From CAVVIO01 sp963748095 (GTDB lineage: Bacteria > Bacteroidota > Bacteroidia > Bacteroidales > UBA10428), in contig CAVVIO010000008.1 in assembly GCA_963748095.1 (NCBI GenBank), positions 1 to 64,000 on the forward strand: a DNA stretch of 64,000 nucleotides, read 5' to 3'. Position numbers and translations under genes: made by a program. Numbering within the stretch: the stretch's first letter is position 1; each line of letters starts with the position of its first letter. Shown piece by piece: positions 38,967 through 48,209 of the stretch. The notes under the pieces were generated by a model that was given only the letters and a program-made list of their open reading frames with translations, was not told where the DNA came from and ran no database searches.

Positions 38967-41705
38967 ATGATTAAAAAAGGTTCCCTCCACTTATTGTTAG
39001 TCATTCTTACGATTGTTTCGACCAATAACCTTCTTAAAGGACAAAATACAGATACTTTGCGTATATCTGTTAGTGCTAAGAATACCCCCCTGATTACATT
39101 CTTTAAAGATATTGAAAGCAGGTATCCGGTAAAATTCTATTATAAACAGGAATGGTTTGCAAAGGATACGGTCTACAATTCCTTTAATGATGTGCCACTG
39201 ACAGATGTTTTACACAGGATATTCCGGAATAAACCTTACCTGTATGAGGTTATTCAAAATAACATGATCATATTCTTACCTAAAGAGGATGTAGCTTTTC
39301 TAACAAAACAAATGGTAGATATGAGTACAGGTGGTGTGAAGGATCTAAGTACAATAGTAATAGGCAATCCTGATGAAGCCGGTAAATACAAAAAGGTCAA
39401 TGTACATGGAATCGTTGAGGATGGAAAAAATGGAGAACCACTTATTGGAGCAACCATTCAAATAGAAAACACAACACAGGGAGTGGTTAGTAATACTGAT
39501 GGAAAATATTCGTTATCGCTTAAACCGGGTATTTACACCCTAAAGGTATCCAGTATAGGTTTTAAGCCAGAACGTTATAAAGTAAAAGTGATCAGCAATG
39601 GAAATCTGGATATTGAGCTTTTTGAAAAATCAGTTAAAATATCCGAAGTATCTGTATATGCCCAAAGAGCTGATAGAAATGTCCGAAATACACAAATGAG
39701 CCTGATTGAAATGGATGCTAAAAGTATAAAACTATTACCCAGCATTATAGGTGAAAAGGACATCATAAAGAGTATGACAATGTTACCGGGAGTCAAATCA
39801 ATCGGTGAATTTGGATCGGGTATAAATGTCAGAGGCGGTGGCGAAGATCAGAATCTATATCTTGTCGAAGGAGCCCCGCTTTTTAATACATCTCATGTAT
39901 TTGGATTGCTCTCGGTGATTAATCCGGATCTAGTAAACAATGTTACTCTTTATAAAGGGCATATACCTGCAGAATACGGTGAACGTGTGTCTTCGGTGAT
40001 GGATATTCAGGTACGTAATAATATTGATAAGAAATTTGAAGGGAAAGGTGGTATTGGTCTTTATAATAGCCGCTTTATGGTAGGCGGATCTTTGTTGAAT
40101 AAAAAAGTCACTTTCAAACTGGGAGGTAGAACAAGTTATTCGGACTGGCTACTTAAAAAAATGAAGGACTATAACCTTAAAAAAAGTTCTGCTTCATTTT
40201 ACGACCTGAATGGAATTCTGAATATTAACCTGAAAAATGACCGTTTTACCCTGTTTGGCTATTCCAGCAACGACAGGTTCAGATACAACTCTTTACTGGC
40301 TTATAATTATGGTAACCTGCTGGGATCATTCGACTGGTCACATTTCTTCAGTAGTAACCTGTATACTTCGTTTACAATTGCATATAGTAAATATGCAGCT
40401 ACAAAAGATGATATCGAAAATATTCTGGAACAGAACCGTACAAAAATCAAACTAGAATATACAAGTGCTAAACTCAACACTAAATTCATAGGCTTTGAAG
40501 GCCACAGTATAAATCTTGGGGCAAAAGTAATCCGGTATTCTATTATGCCCGGAGAACTTACTCCTTTAAACAAAGAATCCATCATAAATGCCGCTAAATT
40601 AAACAAGGAACAGGCATTTGAAGGTGCCGCCTACATAAATGATGTCTATGAAATTAACGATTACTTATCCATAAATGCTGGAATCCGTTATTCCCGCTAT
40701 TATAATGTTGGTCCGGGAAAAGTATGGGAATACCGGGCAAATAATCCTTTATCCCCGGTTTCAATTATTGATTCCGTTTTCTATGAAAAAAATAAGATTA
40801 TTAAAAGCTATGAAGCAATAGAACCGCGAATCTCTGCAAAAGTCCAGTTTAACACAATCAATTCCCTCAAGATCAGTTATAATAAAAGCAGTCAATATAT
40901 ATCTCTCGTATCCTATTCTTCAATTCCGACACCTAATGATATCTGGAAACTTTCGGATTCTTATATACGGCCAATAACCAGTAATCAGTTTGCAATTGGT
41001 TACTATCGGAATTTTTTAAATAACGGTATTGAAACGTCTGTTGAAATCTATTATAAGAATCTGACAAATCTGCTGGAGTATAAAAATGATGCCCAGTTAT
41101 CTATGAACCCACACATAGAAACTGAATTGATCGATGCCGACGGGAAAAATTATGGTGTTGAATTTCTATTTAGAAAAAATTCCGGACGTCTCAATGGTTG
41201 GATAGGATATACCTGGTCGAGATCACTGAAAAAAACAAATGGAATATATCCTGAGGAGATCATTAATAATAACAATTACTACCCTTCTTCCTATGACAAA
41301 CCAAATGATCTGACCATTGTGGCAATTTATCAGATAAACAGACGAATGCGTGCTTCAGCAAATTTCACTTATACTTCCGGAAGAGCTATTACTTTGCCTG
41401 AATATCAATACCAATCAGCGAGACAGACTATTATTTATTATTCCGACCGTAATAAATACAGGCTCCCTTCATACAACCGGCTCGATCTCTCCCTGAGTAT
41501 TGACGAAAGTCTGAAAATTAAGAAAAAATGGAAAGGAAGCTGGACTTTCTCCATACTTAATGTATATGCCCGTAAGAATGCATATACCGTATACTATCGA
41601 AAAGAAAAACCTGATTTGTCAAACGATTTCAGGGCTTTCAGTTTTCACAAATTGTACATCATCGGCATTCCGTTCCCAACAATAACCTATAATTTTATTT
41701 TTTAA
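38967..41705 (+). CDS. TonB-dependent receptor with STN and regulatory-like domains
   Basis: About 912 residues from the Met at 38967 (MIKKGSLHLLLVILTIVS), a good signal peptide; an earlier Met at 38931 adds 12 unlikely residues. Domains in order: STN (about residues 30-105, VKFYYKQEWF ... YEVIQNNMIIF), carboxypeptidase-regulatory-like (GEPLIGATIQIENTTQGVVS), plug (SMTMLPGVKSIGEFGSGINV, VRGGGEDQNLYLVEGAPLF) and barrel ending TITYNFIF. The STN domain usually contacts a FecR anti-sigma factor, but none is encoded nearby. Two DUF4249 lipoproteins and an MG2/plug-like protein follow, a recurrent outer-membrane uptake set in this phylum with unknown substrate. Confidence 0.9.
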   Translation: MIKKGSLHLLLVILTIVSTNNLLKGQNTDTLRISVSAKNTPLITFFKDIESRYPVKFYYKQEWFAKDTVYNSFNDVPLTDVLHRIFRNKPYLYEVIQNNMIIFLPKEDVAFLTKQMVDMSTGGVKDLSTIVIGNPDEAGKYKKVNVHGIVEDGKNGEPLIGATIQIENTTQGVVSNTDGKYSLSLKPGIYTLKVSSIGFKPERYKVKVISNGNLDIELFEKSVKISEVSVYAQRADRNVRNTQMSLIEMDAKSIKLLPSIIGEKDIIKSMTMLPGVKSIGEFGSGINVRGGGEDQNLYLVEGAPLFNTSHVFGLLSVINPDLVNNVTLYKGHIPAEYGERVSSVMDIQVRNNIDKKFEGKGGIGLYNSRFMVGGSLLNKKVTFKLGGRTSYSDWLLKKMKDYNLKKSSASFYDLNGILNINLKNDRFTLFGYSSNDRFRYNSLLAYNYGNLLGSFDWSHFFSSNLYTSFTIAYSKYAATKDDIENILEQNRTKIKLEYTSAKLNTKFIGFEGHSINLGAKVIRYSIMPGELTPLNKESIINAAKLNKEQAFEGAAYINDVYEINDYLSINAGIRYSRYYNVGPGKVWEYRANNPLSPVSIIDSVFYEKNKIIKSYEAIEPRISAKVQFNTINSLKISYNKSSQYISLVSYSSIPTPNDIWKLSDSYIRPITSNQFAIGYYRNFLNNGIETSVEIYYKNLTNLLEYKNDAQLSMNPHIETELIDADGKNYGVEFLFRKNSGRLNGWIGYTWSRSLKKTNGIYPEEIINNNNYYPSSYDKPNDLTIVAIYQINRRMRASANFTYTSGRAITLPEYQYQSARQTIIYYSDRNKYRLPSYNRLDLSLSIDESLKIKKKWKGSWTFSILNVYARKNAYTVYYRKEKPDLSNDFRAFSFHKLYIIGIPFPTITYNFIF

Positions 41706-41715
41706 TTTAATACAA

Positions 41716-42795
41716 ATGAAGCAACTAGTATTAAAATCTTTTATCGGCTGCCTGTTCATGATTTTCCTTTCTTCCTGCCAGAAACCATATTATCCGGAAA
41801 ATCTGGATAGCGGGGAAAAAATCCCTGTAATACAGGGATTTATAAACAACGGACCGGGACCCTATGAGGTAACTTTATCCTGGGCATCGCCTTTTGAAAG
41901 TGAGCAAATAGAACCTATTGAAGATGCAACCGTTTTTATTTATGATGATCTGGGAAACGAAGAACAGTTAACAATGTCAACGCCTGGACATTATTTTACA
42001 TCTAATGATGAATTTGTAGGAATACCTGACAGAATATATTTCCTTCATTTTGAACTTTCCAATGGGGATACCTATGAATCGACCCCCACCAAATTAGAAA
42101 TCGTACCTATGACATATTCGCTGTACGAACAGGCTGGCACACAGGAAGGCTATGAGGTTAGTTCCTATGACGGAGAAATTTTAATTAAAACCTACGATGG
42201 ATTGTACTATTATGTGGATATGACCTTAAATACCACTCAGCAACATTATTTCTATTATTCTACTAAATCGTTTCGACAAACATACCGCTACATAGGTAAA
42301 GTGACAGAACGTTGCTGGAATATTGAATATTTGGATGAAGTTCCAAATATTAAAGCAACTATTGAAAAAAATAATAAACAAATTATCAAAGGACATAAGC
42401 TTGGTTTTATACGCTATTATAACCAGGATCCTCTCACCACAGAACCTTCAGATGCCATGGGCTGGATTCTCATGACTACCTTTTATTCTGTATCAAATGA
42501 AGTTTTTAATTATTATCAGTCTGTTGCCAAGCAACTGAAAAGCAACAACCAGATATTCGACCCGGTCCCTTCACAGATAAAAGGCAATATAAAATGCTTG
42601 ACAGATACCACAAAAACAGTACTTGGAGTATTTGAAGTAGCTGCTAAATATTCAGTAAACACAGGTGTTTACTGGAGTCCCAGTTCAGAAAGAATCAGAA
42701 AAGTTGAATTATCACCTGATTACGCGGGACCTCCAACTACTAATGAATGCAGTGGAGACCCTACTCCACCTGATTTCTGGATTAATTTTTTTTAA
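41716..42795 (+). CDS. DUF4249 lipoprotein, copy A
   Basis: 359 residues. The signal peptide ends at a lipobox (IFLSSCQKPYY, Cys about residue 21), so it should be outer-membrane anchored. The N-terminal Ig-like domain carries DUF4249 text: IPVIQGFINNGPGPYEVTLS and IEDATVFIYDDLGNEEQL. DUF4249 proteins accompany STN-type TonB receptors and may act as surface-exposed substrate-binding lids, but this is unproven. It starts 10 bases after the receptor. The next gene is a close paralog. Confidence 0.85.
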   Translation: MKQLVLKSFIGCLFMIFLSSCQKPYYPENLDSGEKIPVIQGFINNGPGPYEVTLSWASPFESEQIEPIEDATVFIYDDLGNEEQLTMSTPGHYFTSNDEFVGIPDRIYFLHFELSNGDTYESTPTKLEIVPMTYSLYEQAGTQEGYEVSSYDGEILIKTYDGLYYYVDMTLNTTQQHYFYYSTKSFRQTYRYIGKVTERCWNIEYLDEVPNIKATIEKNNKQIIKGHKLGFIRYYNQDPLTTEPSDAMGWILMTTFYSVSNEVFNYYQSVAKQLKSNNQIFDPVPSQIKGNIKCLTDTTKTVLGVFEVAAKYSVNTGVYWSPSSERIRKVELSPDYAGPPTTNECSGDPTPPDFWINFF

Positions 42796-42942
42796 TAGGA
42801 AATAACAAAATATTTTTTTTAAAATGCAAAATATATGTATAAACTAACTTGGAATTAACAAAATGATAAATGAACTCATTTTCTTGACTTTACAGGTTTT
42901 TTGTTTAATTGTAAACCTTCTTTTTGTTTTTAACCTTATCGT

Positions 42943-44040
42943 ATGAAACATTTGGTCATGAGATTATTTACCTGGTGCATTTTTATAATTTTCCTTTCTT
43001 CCTGCCAGAAACCATATTATCCGGATAATCTGGACAGCGGGAAAAAAATTCCTGTAATACAGGGATCTATAAACAACGGGCCGGGACCCTATGAGGTAAC
43101 TTTATCCTGGGCATCGCCTTTTGGTAGCCAGCAAATGGACCCAATAGAAGATGCAACAGTTTCTATTTACGACGATAATGGAAACCAGGAGCAGTTAACA
43201 ATGTCAACCCCGGGACATTATAATACCTCAAAGGATGATTTTGCAGGAATACCTGGTAGAACATATACCCTACATGTTATACTTTCCAATGGGGATATCT
43301 ATGAATCGATACCCACCAAGTTAGAAATTGTACCTATGACAGATTCACTCTATGAACAGGCTGGCACACAGGAGGATTATGAGACAAACTCTTACGGTGA
43401 AATTTTGACCACTACTTATAAAGGATTGTACTGTTATGTAGATATGACTGTAAATACTCAACAACAACATTATTATTATTATACTACCAAGATGATTTCC
43501 CAAACTTACACCACTCTTTATCCGGGTGACCCGATGAAAACATTTGTCAGGTTTTGCTGGAAAGTTTCCTATCTGAGTGCCATTCCAAATGTTAAAGCGA
43601 CCATCGAAAATAATAATAACGAAATTATAAAAGGACATCAACTGGGTTTTATTCGTTATCACTATGATCCGAACGAAGCAAATGATATCATGACTGCACC
43701 GTACCCTGTTGGCTGGATTCTAAAAACCAGCATTTATTCTATCTCAAAAGAAGTTTTTAATTACTACCAGTCCATAAGCAAACAACTGAATAGCAATAAC
43801 CAGATATTTGACCCGATTTCGTCACAGATAAAAGGTAATATAAAATGTTTGACTGATTCTGCAAAAGTAGTACTCGGAGTATTTGAAGTAGCTTCAATAA
43901 ACGTTAGAAATTTAGGAATTTACTGGGCTCCTGGATTTGAAGTTATTCGACATGTTGAATTACCCTCAGATTATGAGGTGCCTTTAATTGGTGGCTGCAA
44001 AGACACTATTCCTCCTGATTTTTGGATTTATTTTAAATAA
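42943..44040 (+). CDS. DUF4249 lipoprotein, copy B
   Basis: 365 residues, with the same lipobox (IFLSSCQKPYYPDNLDSGKK) and nearly the same first 130 residues as copy A. The middle diverges more (residues 140-230), with insertions such as TLYPGDPMKTF. The C-termini match again (QIFDPISSQIKGNIKCLTD; IPPDFW). The shared DNA and the order show a tandem duplication followed by divergence of the middle, probably the part facing the substrate. It lies 147 bases after copy A. Confidence 0.85.
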   Translation: MKHLVMRLFTWCIFIIFLSSCQKPYYPDNLDSGKKIPVIQGSINNGPGPYEVTLSWASPFGSQQMDPIEDATVSIYDDNGNQEQLTMSTPGHYNTSKDDFAGIPGRTYTLHVILSNGDIYESIPTKLEIVPMTDSLYEQAGTQEDYETNSYGEILTTTYKGLYCYVDMTVNTQQQHYYYYTTKMISQTYTTLYPGDPMKTFVRFCWKVSYLSAIPNVKATIENNNNEIIKGHQLGFIRYHYDPNEANDIMTAPYPVGWILKTSIYSISKEVFNYYQSISKQLNSNNQIFDPISSQIKGNIKCLTDSAKVVLGVFEVASINVRNLGIYWAPGFEVIRHVELPSDYEVPLIGGCKDTIPPDFWIYFK

Positions 44041-44047
44041 TTTTGAA

Positions 44048-46459
44048 ATGAGCTTTTTATTGAAGTATAAATTACAAACTACCGTGTTTTGGAACATTAA
44101 AATAAATTATAAAATTATAGCCCTTACTTTATTGATCTTTGGCTTTAACTTCGAGCTTTTCAGTAAATATTTTCCCCCTGATGATTGTTTTGTAAAAAAG
44201 AATGAACGGGTTTATGTTCATCTGCAAAAACAGGTTTTCATTTCGGGAGAACTATTGAACTATAATGCTTATGTTGTTAATCTTTCAAGTTTAAAACCAA
44301 CAAAACAGAGTAACGTTGTCTATTTTGCAATAAGAGATACAAATAACCGACTGGTTATGGACTGGCGGGGAAATCTAATCCATGGCATTTGTTCGGGTTC
44401 AGTATCACTGCCCGATACAATATCATCCGGAATTTATACCCTTTACGCATTTACAAATTGGATGAGAAATATTTCATCCGCTTATTTTTATAATTCGAGA
44501 ATACTGATCACAAAAGTGAACGACAATACTCCTGAAAAGTTAATTATTCCCTTGCCCCAGTCAACCTATAAATCACTTATCAGTTTTTTTCCTGAAGGTG
44601 GTAATTTCATAGATGGGTTGATTAATAACATCGGTTTCCGGTTAAATAATCCAAGTGAACTATCAAATATTCTTTCCGGAACCATCAAAGACAATGAGGG
44701 AAATTTCCTCGATACGTTGGTTTTGTCAACAATTGGCACAGGCAAATTCGAATTAAAACCTGACACAGGTAAAGTATACACTGCTGAACTTGTCACCAGA
44801 GACAAAGGAATAATAAACATCCCTCTTCCAACTCCGATAAAGCTGGGATACACCATGCATGTGGAAAATCAACCTGCCAGTTTGACGATTAATATAAACT
44901 CAAATTTAAGCGGCCTTATTGGTGAGAAACAAGTCTATGTTATTGTACGGTCGAAAGAAAAAGAAATTTTTAAAAGTCCTGTTTCATTAAAAAATGGTTC
45001 AGGCAGGCTGCAAATAGAAAAATCATCACTTCCAGAAGGAATCATTTATTTGGGCGTTACAAACTCTATGCAAAATATGGTGGCAGAGCGATTAGTCTAT
45101 TCTGAAAAGGAAAATAAACCAAAAGTTAAAATCACAAAATCAAAATCTGAATACAATAAAAGAGAAAAAATACAAATTGAAATTGAAACTAAAGATCTTT
45201 CAGACAACGACACACTGAATTTTTCAATTTCAGTTACAACTACCAACCCTTTTCAGCGCTACCTCTGCAATAACGATATTGATACATATTTTTACATTTT
45301 TTCCGAGATTCAAAATATTCCTTATTCCGACATTATTCATACGTCTGACATTCAACCGGACGATTTGTTAATGCTAACAGACATGAAACAATTTGCATGG
45401 AATTTTGATAACCAACATAATGTAACCAACTGCAAGTATCTTACTGAAGACAAAGGATTCGTTTTATCAGGCAACGTAAGATCAACTGATTCAATTTCCT
45501 CGGACACTAATAAAATAGTCTTATTATCCTACATCGACAGCATACCCTGGCTCGGTTACAGTTATACTGACAAGTTTGGAAATTTCCAGTTCCTGATTGA
45601 TAAACAATATGATAACAGAAATTTGATACTTCAGTTAAAAAACCAAAATGAAAATGATCAAAGCATGTTTTGGAAAATAGATGACAAATATGGCGACATA
45701 CTACCTGTCGATCATCTCCCGGTTTATCTTACAAAAAAAGACAAACTGTACCTTGATTTAAGCAAAAAAATATTTCTGATCGAAAATATTTATAATCAAG
45801 TACAAAAGCCAACTATTCCTTCATTATCAGAAAAGAAGTTCAGTTTTTACGGCGATCCGAATTATAGCCTATATCCAGCTGATTATACAGCGTTGGATGA
45901 TTTCTCCGATATTTCGACAAATATTTTACCAGGTGTCAAGTTCAGGAATAAAAAAGATACTACTTTTCTAAATATACTCGACGTTGAAAGAAAAGAATTT
46001 TTTAAAAACGGGGCAACCGTTTTATTAAACGGGGTCCCATGTAATGATCTGTCCCATTTAAGCCCTCTCAATTCAAAAGATATAAAAAAAATAGATGTCG
46101 TGGAATCGAAAGTAATTTATGGCAATCTGTCGTTTTATGGGATTATCTCTGTTCAAACAACCGACGGAATATTTCCATCATCTTATCTTAAAAAAAATGC
46201 CTGTGTATATAATAATACTGTTTATGCGAATGGTAGTGGTACGGAAGTACCACAACAAGAAATTTCTGTAAATAACCCGAATTTACCTATTCTGAAACAG
46301 ACATTATATTGGCATCCCAATATGTCAATTAACAGGAATAATAAAATTACCATAGAATTTTCTGCTTCTGATCTTCAATCAGAATATGAAATTAATATTC
46401 AGGGTATTACCAGTAAAGGTATACCTGTCAGTGCATCAACAAATTTTATAGTAAAATAA
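44048..46459 (+). CDS. Large exported MG2-like protein with a plug-like C-terminal domain
   Basis: 803 residues from the ATG at 44048 (MSFLLKYKLQ). The earlier Met at 43988 overlaps the DUF4249 gene and is less likely. A hydrophobic segment (IIALTLLIFGFNFELF) serves as signal. The next text (KNERVYVHLQKQVFISGELLNY) is the macroglobulin MG2 pattern 'vyvh.dk..y..ge...y'. Near residues 650-715 there is a TonB-plug-like stretch (GATVLLNGVPCNDLSHLSPL, IKKIDVVESKVIYGNLSFYG). Proteins of this kind accompany DUF4249 and STN receptors, but their role is not established. The spacing of seven bases from DUF4249 copy B shows one operon. Confidence 0.7.
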   Translation: MSFLLKYKLQTTVFWNIKINYKIIALTLLIFGFNFELFSKYFPPDDCFVKKNERVYVHLQKQVFISGELLNYNAYVVNLSSLKPTKQSNVVYFAIRDTNNRLVMDWRGNLIHGICSGSVSLPDTISSGIYTLYAFTNWMRNISSAYFYNSRILITKVNDNTPEKLIIPLPQSTYKSLISFFPEGGNFIDGLINNIGFRLNNPSELSNILSGTIKDNEGNFLDTLVLSTIGTGKFELKPDTGKVYTAELVTRDKGIINIPLPTPIKLGYTMHVENQPASLTININSNLSGLIGEKQVYVIVRSKEKEIFKSPVSLKNGSGRLQIEKSSLPEGIIYLGVTNSMQNMVAERLVYSEKENKPKVKITKSKSEYNKREKIQIEIETKDLSDNDTLNFSISVTTTNPFQRYLCNNDIDTYFYIFSEIQNIPYSDIIHTSDIQPDDLLMLTDMKQFAWNFDNQHNVTNCKYLTEDKGFVLSGNVRSTDSISSDTNKIVLLSYIDSIPWLGYSYTDKFGNFQFLIDKQYDNRNLILQLKNQNENDQSMFWKIDDKYGDILPVDHLPVYLTKKDKLYLDLSKKIFLIENIYNQVQKPTIPSLSEKKFSFYGDPNYSLYPADYTALDDFSDISTNILPGVKFRNKKDTTFLNILDVERKEFFKNGATVLLNGVPCNDLSHLSPLNSKDIKKIDVVESKVIYGNLSFYGIISVQTTDGIFPSSYLKKNACVYNNTVYANGSGTEVPQQEISVNNPNLPILKQTLYWHPNMSINRNNKITIEFSASDLQSEYEINIQGITSKGIPVSASTNFIVK

Positions 46460-46474
46460 TTCAAAACCAACAAA

Positions 46475-47171
46475 ATGAGAATCCGGTTTATAATACTTCT
46501 GATAGTCCAGATAATTACTTTAAACACATTTGCCCAGGAAAAATATTGTAATTGTAATTCTGAATCCAAACAATCTTCAAGTTTCGAAGTAAATCTTATT
46601 GGAAAAGCATTTACCAACAAGTACCCAGGCAGAAGTCAGCAGTTTTATAAAAGTTGGTTGCCTGGTGAACTTCAGATGAGTGATGGTACTACCGTAAAAA
46701 ATAAAATTCTGGGTTATAATCGTCTTCTGGATGAATTAATCTGGGTGCGTAAACCCGATTATCAACAAGTAGTTTTAAATAAAAAGACTATTGCCGGCTT
46801 CACCTTGTATGGCCTTAATAATATAAAAATTGCCGAATTCAAAAAATTATATCTGAAAGATTGGTTGACAGGCGACTCCACCAGCACTTACCTCCAGGTA
46901 TTAGTAAAGGGCAGGTTAACGTTATATGTGGAACGAAAAGTAGTTCTTATAAGGAATACCGACGAATTTCAAAACAAAGATCAATATTACCTGCAGAAAG
47001 ATGGCGAGCTTATATAAGTTAGTCCCAAACCGATGGTTTTTATTCCGGCTTATGGGTGATGAAAATGACAAGAGCAGAATGAAAGCAATAGTCCGGAAAA
47101 ATTTTCTTTTTGTTAAAAAAGAACCAAAGTTGATAAAGGCTATACAATTATTTAATGAAGAAAATGATTGA
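46475..47171 (+). CDS. Small exported hypothetical protein, one apparent frameshift
   Basis: I do not recognise this family. The first frame (46475-47017, 180 residues) has a signal peptide (IILLIVQIITLNTFAQ) and Cys-rich CNCNSES near the mature start. It ends abruptly at KDGELI. Skipping one base at 47009-47012 (in-frame CTT, then A) extends it through YKLVPNRWFLFRLMGDEND and further to the stop at 47171. This gives 231 residues with a plausible charged end. The span of 697 bases is one over a multiple of three. It follows the MG2-like gene by 15 bases and is probably the last gene of the receptor operon. Confidence 0.6.
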
Positions 47172-47189
47172 TTCCCAGCTAATTATTGT

Positions 47190-48200
47190 TTAAAATTCCG
47201 GACAGGGAACCATTCTTGGTTTTCGTTTGAATTTTTTGGTTTTGAAGGAATAGGACATAGAAACCTCATGAGCCCCTTTGGTTCGGGTGATTAGCTTCGA
47301 AATGGTAAAATCATAACTATATCCGATATTCAGATTTTTAACTTTATATCCCACAAGTACGGTAAACGCATCGCGGTTAAATACTTGTTTGTATAAAGGA
47401 ATTCCCCTATACCAAAAACCAATAACTATGGGATTTCGATACCAGTAAACTCCTATATCCAGTTGTCTGAACTGTGCCTGTTGCTTGTACAAAAAAGCGA
47501 TCTGTGTACTGGTAGGAACAGGACGGAGTAAATCCTCATTCTTCAAAAATTTTGTGCCTCCGAATATGGAATATTTAATGGGAATATGTGCTTCATTTCC
47601 GGTTTCCCCATCATAATCGTAAAGCGATTGGTTTGGACGTAATAAATGATCCACACTGAAACCAAACCATAACTTATCGGAATATGCCAGTGCTGATGCA
47701 GCAAAATCGATATCACCCACATGCTCTATAGGCGCCATCTCACCGGAGGTAGGAGATGTACTTCCTGCAGAAATCTGATCGCTCCATACAAGATCTTCAA
47801 AATTTATTGCCCGTTCAGTATATGAAAAACACATGCCGGGCCTGAAATGCCAATTATTCCATACTTTAATATCAAAAGAATATTGCAAACCGATGTTAGT
47901 GGTACGTAACTTCCCGCTTCCGGCTTCATCTTTTAAAAACAAGATTCCAAGACCGCTATGGAATTTTTCAAAATATTTATCAAATGAAACAGAATAAGTA
48001 ACATATCCGTTCGGAATCTCAGGCCATTGATTGCGATAATTCAACGATAACCGATTGTGCGCTGTTAGTCCTGCAAATGATGGAGCAAGGTAAAGCGAAT
48101 TCGAGTAGAACTGCGAAAACTGGGGATCCTGTCCCCGGGCTTTCTGGTTCAACGCGAACACAAATACAATTATGAAGAAATATTTTAGCATAGAATTCAT
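47190..48200 (-). CDS. PorP/SprF family T9SS outer-membrane protein
   Basis: 336 residues. The signal peptide ends near residue 24 (VFALNQKARGQDPQFSQFYS). The mature start QDPQFSQFYSNSLYLAPSFAG is the PorP/SprF signature. A barrel follows, with alternating aromatic strands (GLQYSFDIKVWNNWHFRPG, LNIGYSYDFTIS). SprF-type proteins are needed for secretion or anchoring of adhesins with type-B C-terminal domains, and such a gene lies immediately upstream (nine-base gap). The pair therefore forms one secretion unit with SprA. Confidence 0.92.
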   Translation of the reverse strand: MNSMLKYFFIIVFVFALNQKARGQDPQFSQFYSNSLYLAPSFAGLTAHNRLSLNYRNQWPEIPNGYVTYSVSFDKYFEKFHSGLGILFLKDEAGSGKLRTTNIGLQYSFDIKVWNNWHFRPGMCFSYTERAINFEDLVWSDQISAGSTSPTSGEMAPIEHVGDIDFAASALAYSDKLWFGFSVDHLLRPNQSLYDYDGETGNEAHIPIKYSIFGGTKFLKNEDLLRPVPTSTQIAFLYKQQAQFRQLDIGVYWYRNPIVIGFWYRGIPLYKQVFNRDAFTVLVGYKVKNLNIGYSYDFTISKLITRTKGAHEVSMSYSFKTKKFKRKPRMVPCPEF

Positions 48201-48209
48201 TTCTAAATA

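Noticed and set aside
43988..44047. Earlier start of the MG2-like gene overlapping DUF4249 copy B
   Set aside because: It would overlap the preceding gene by 53 bases, whereas the ATG at 44048 follows the stop by seven bases, the spacing seen elsewhere in the operon.
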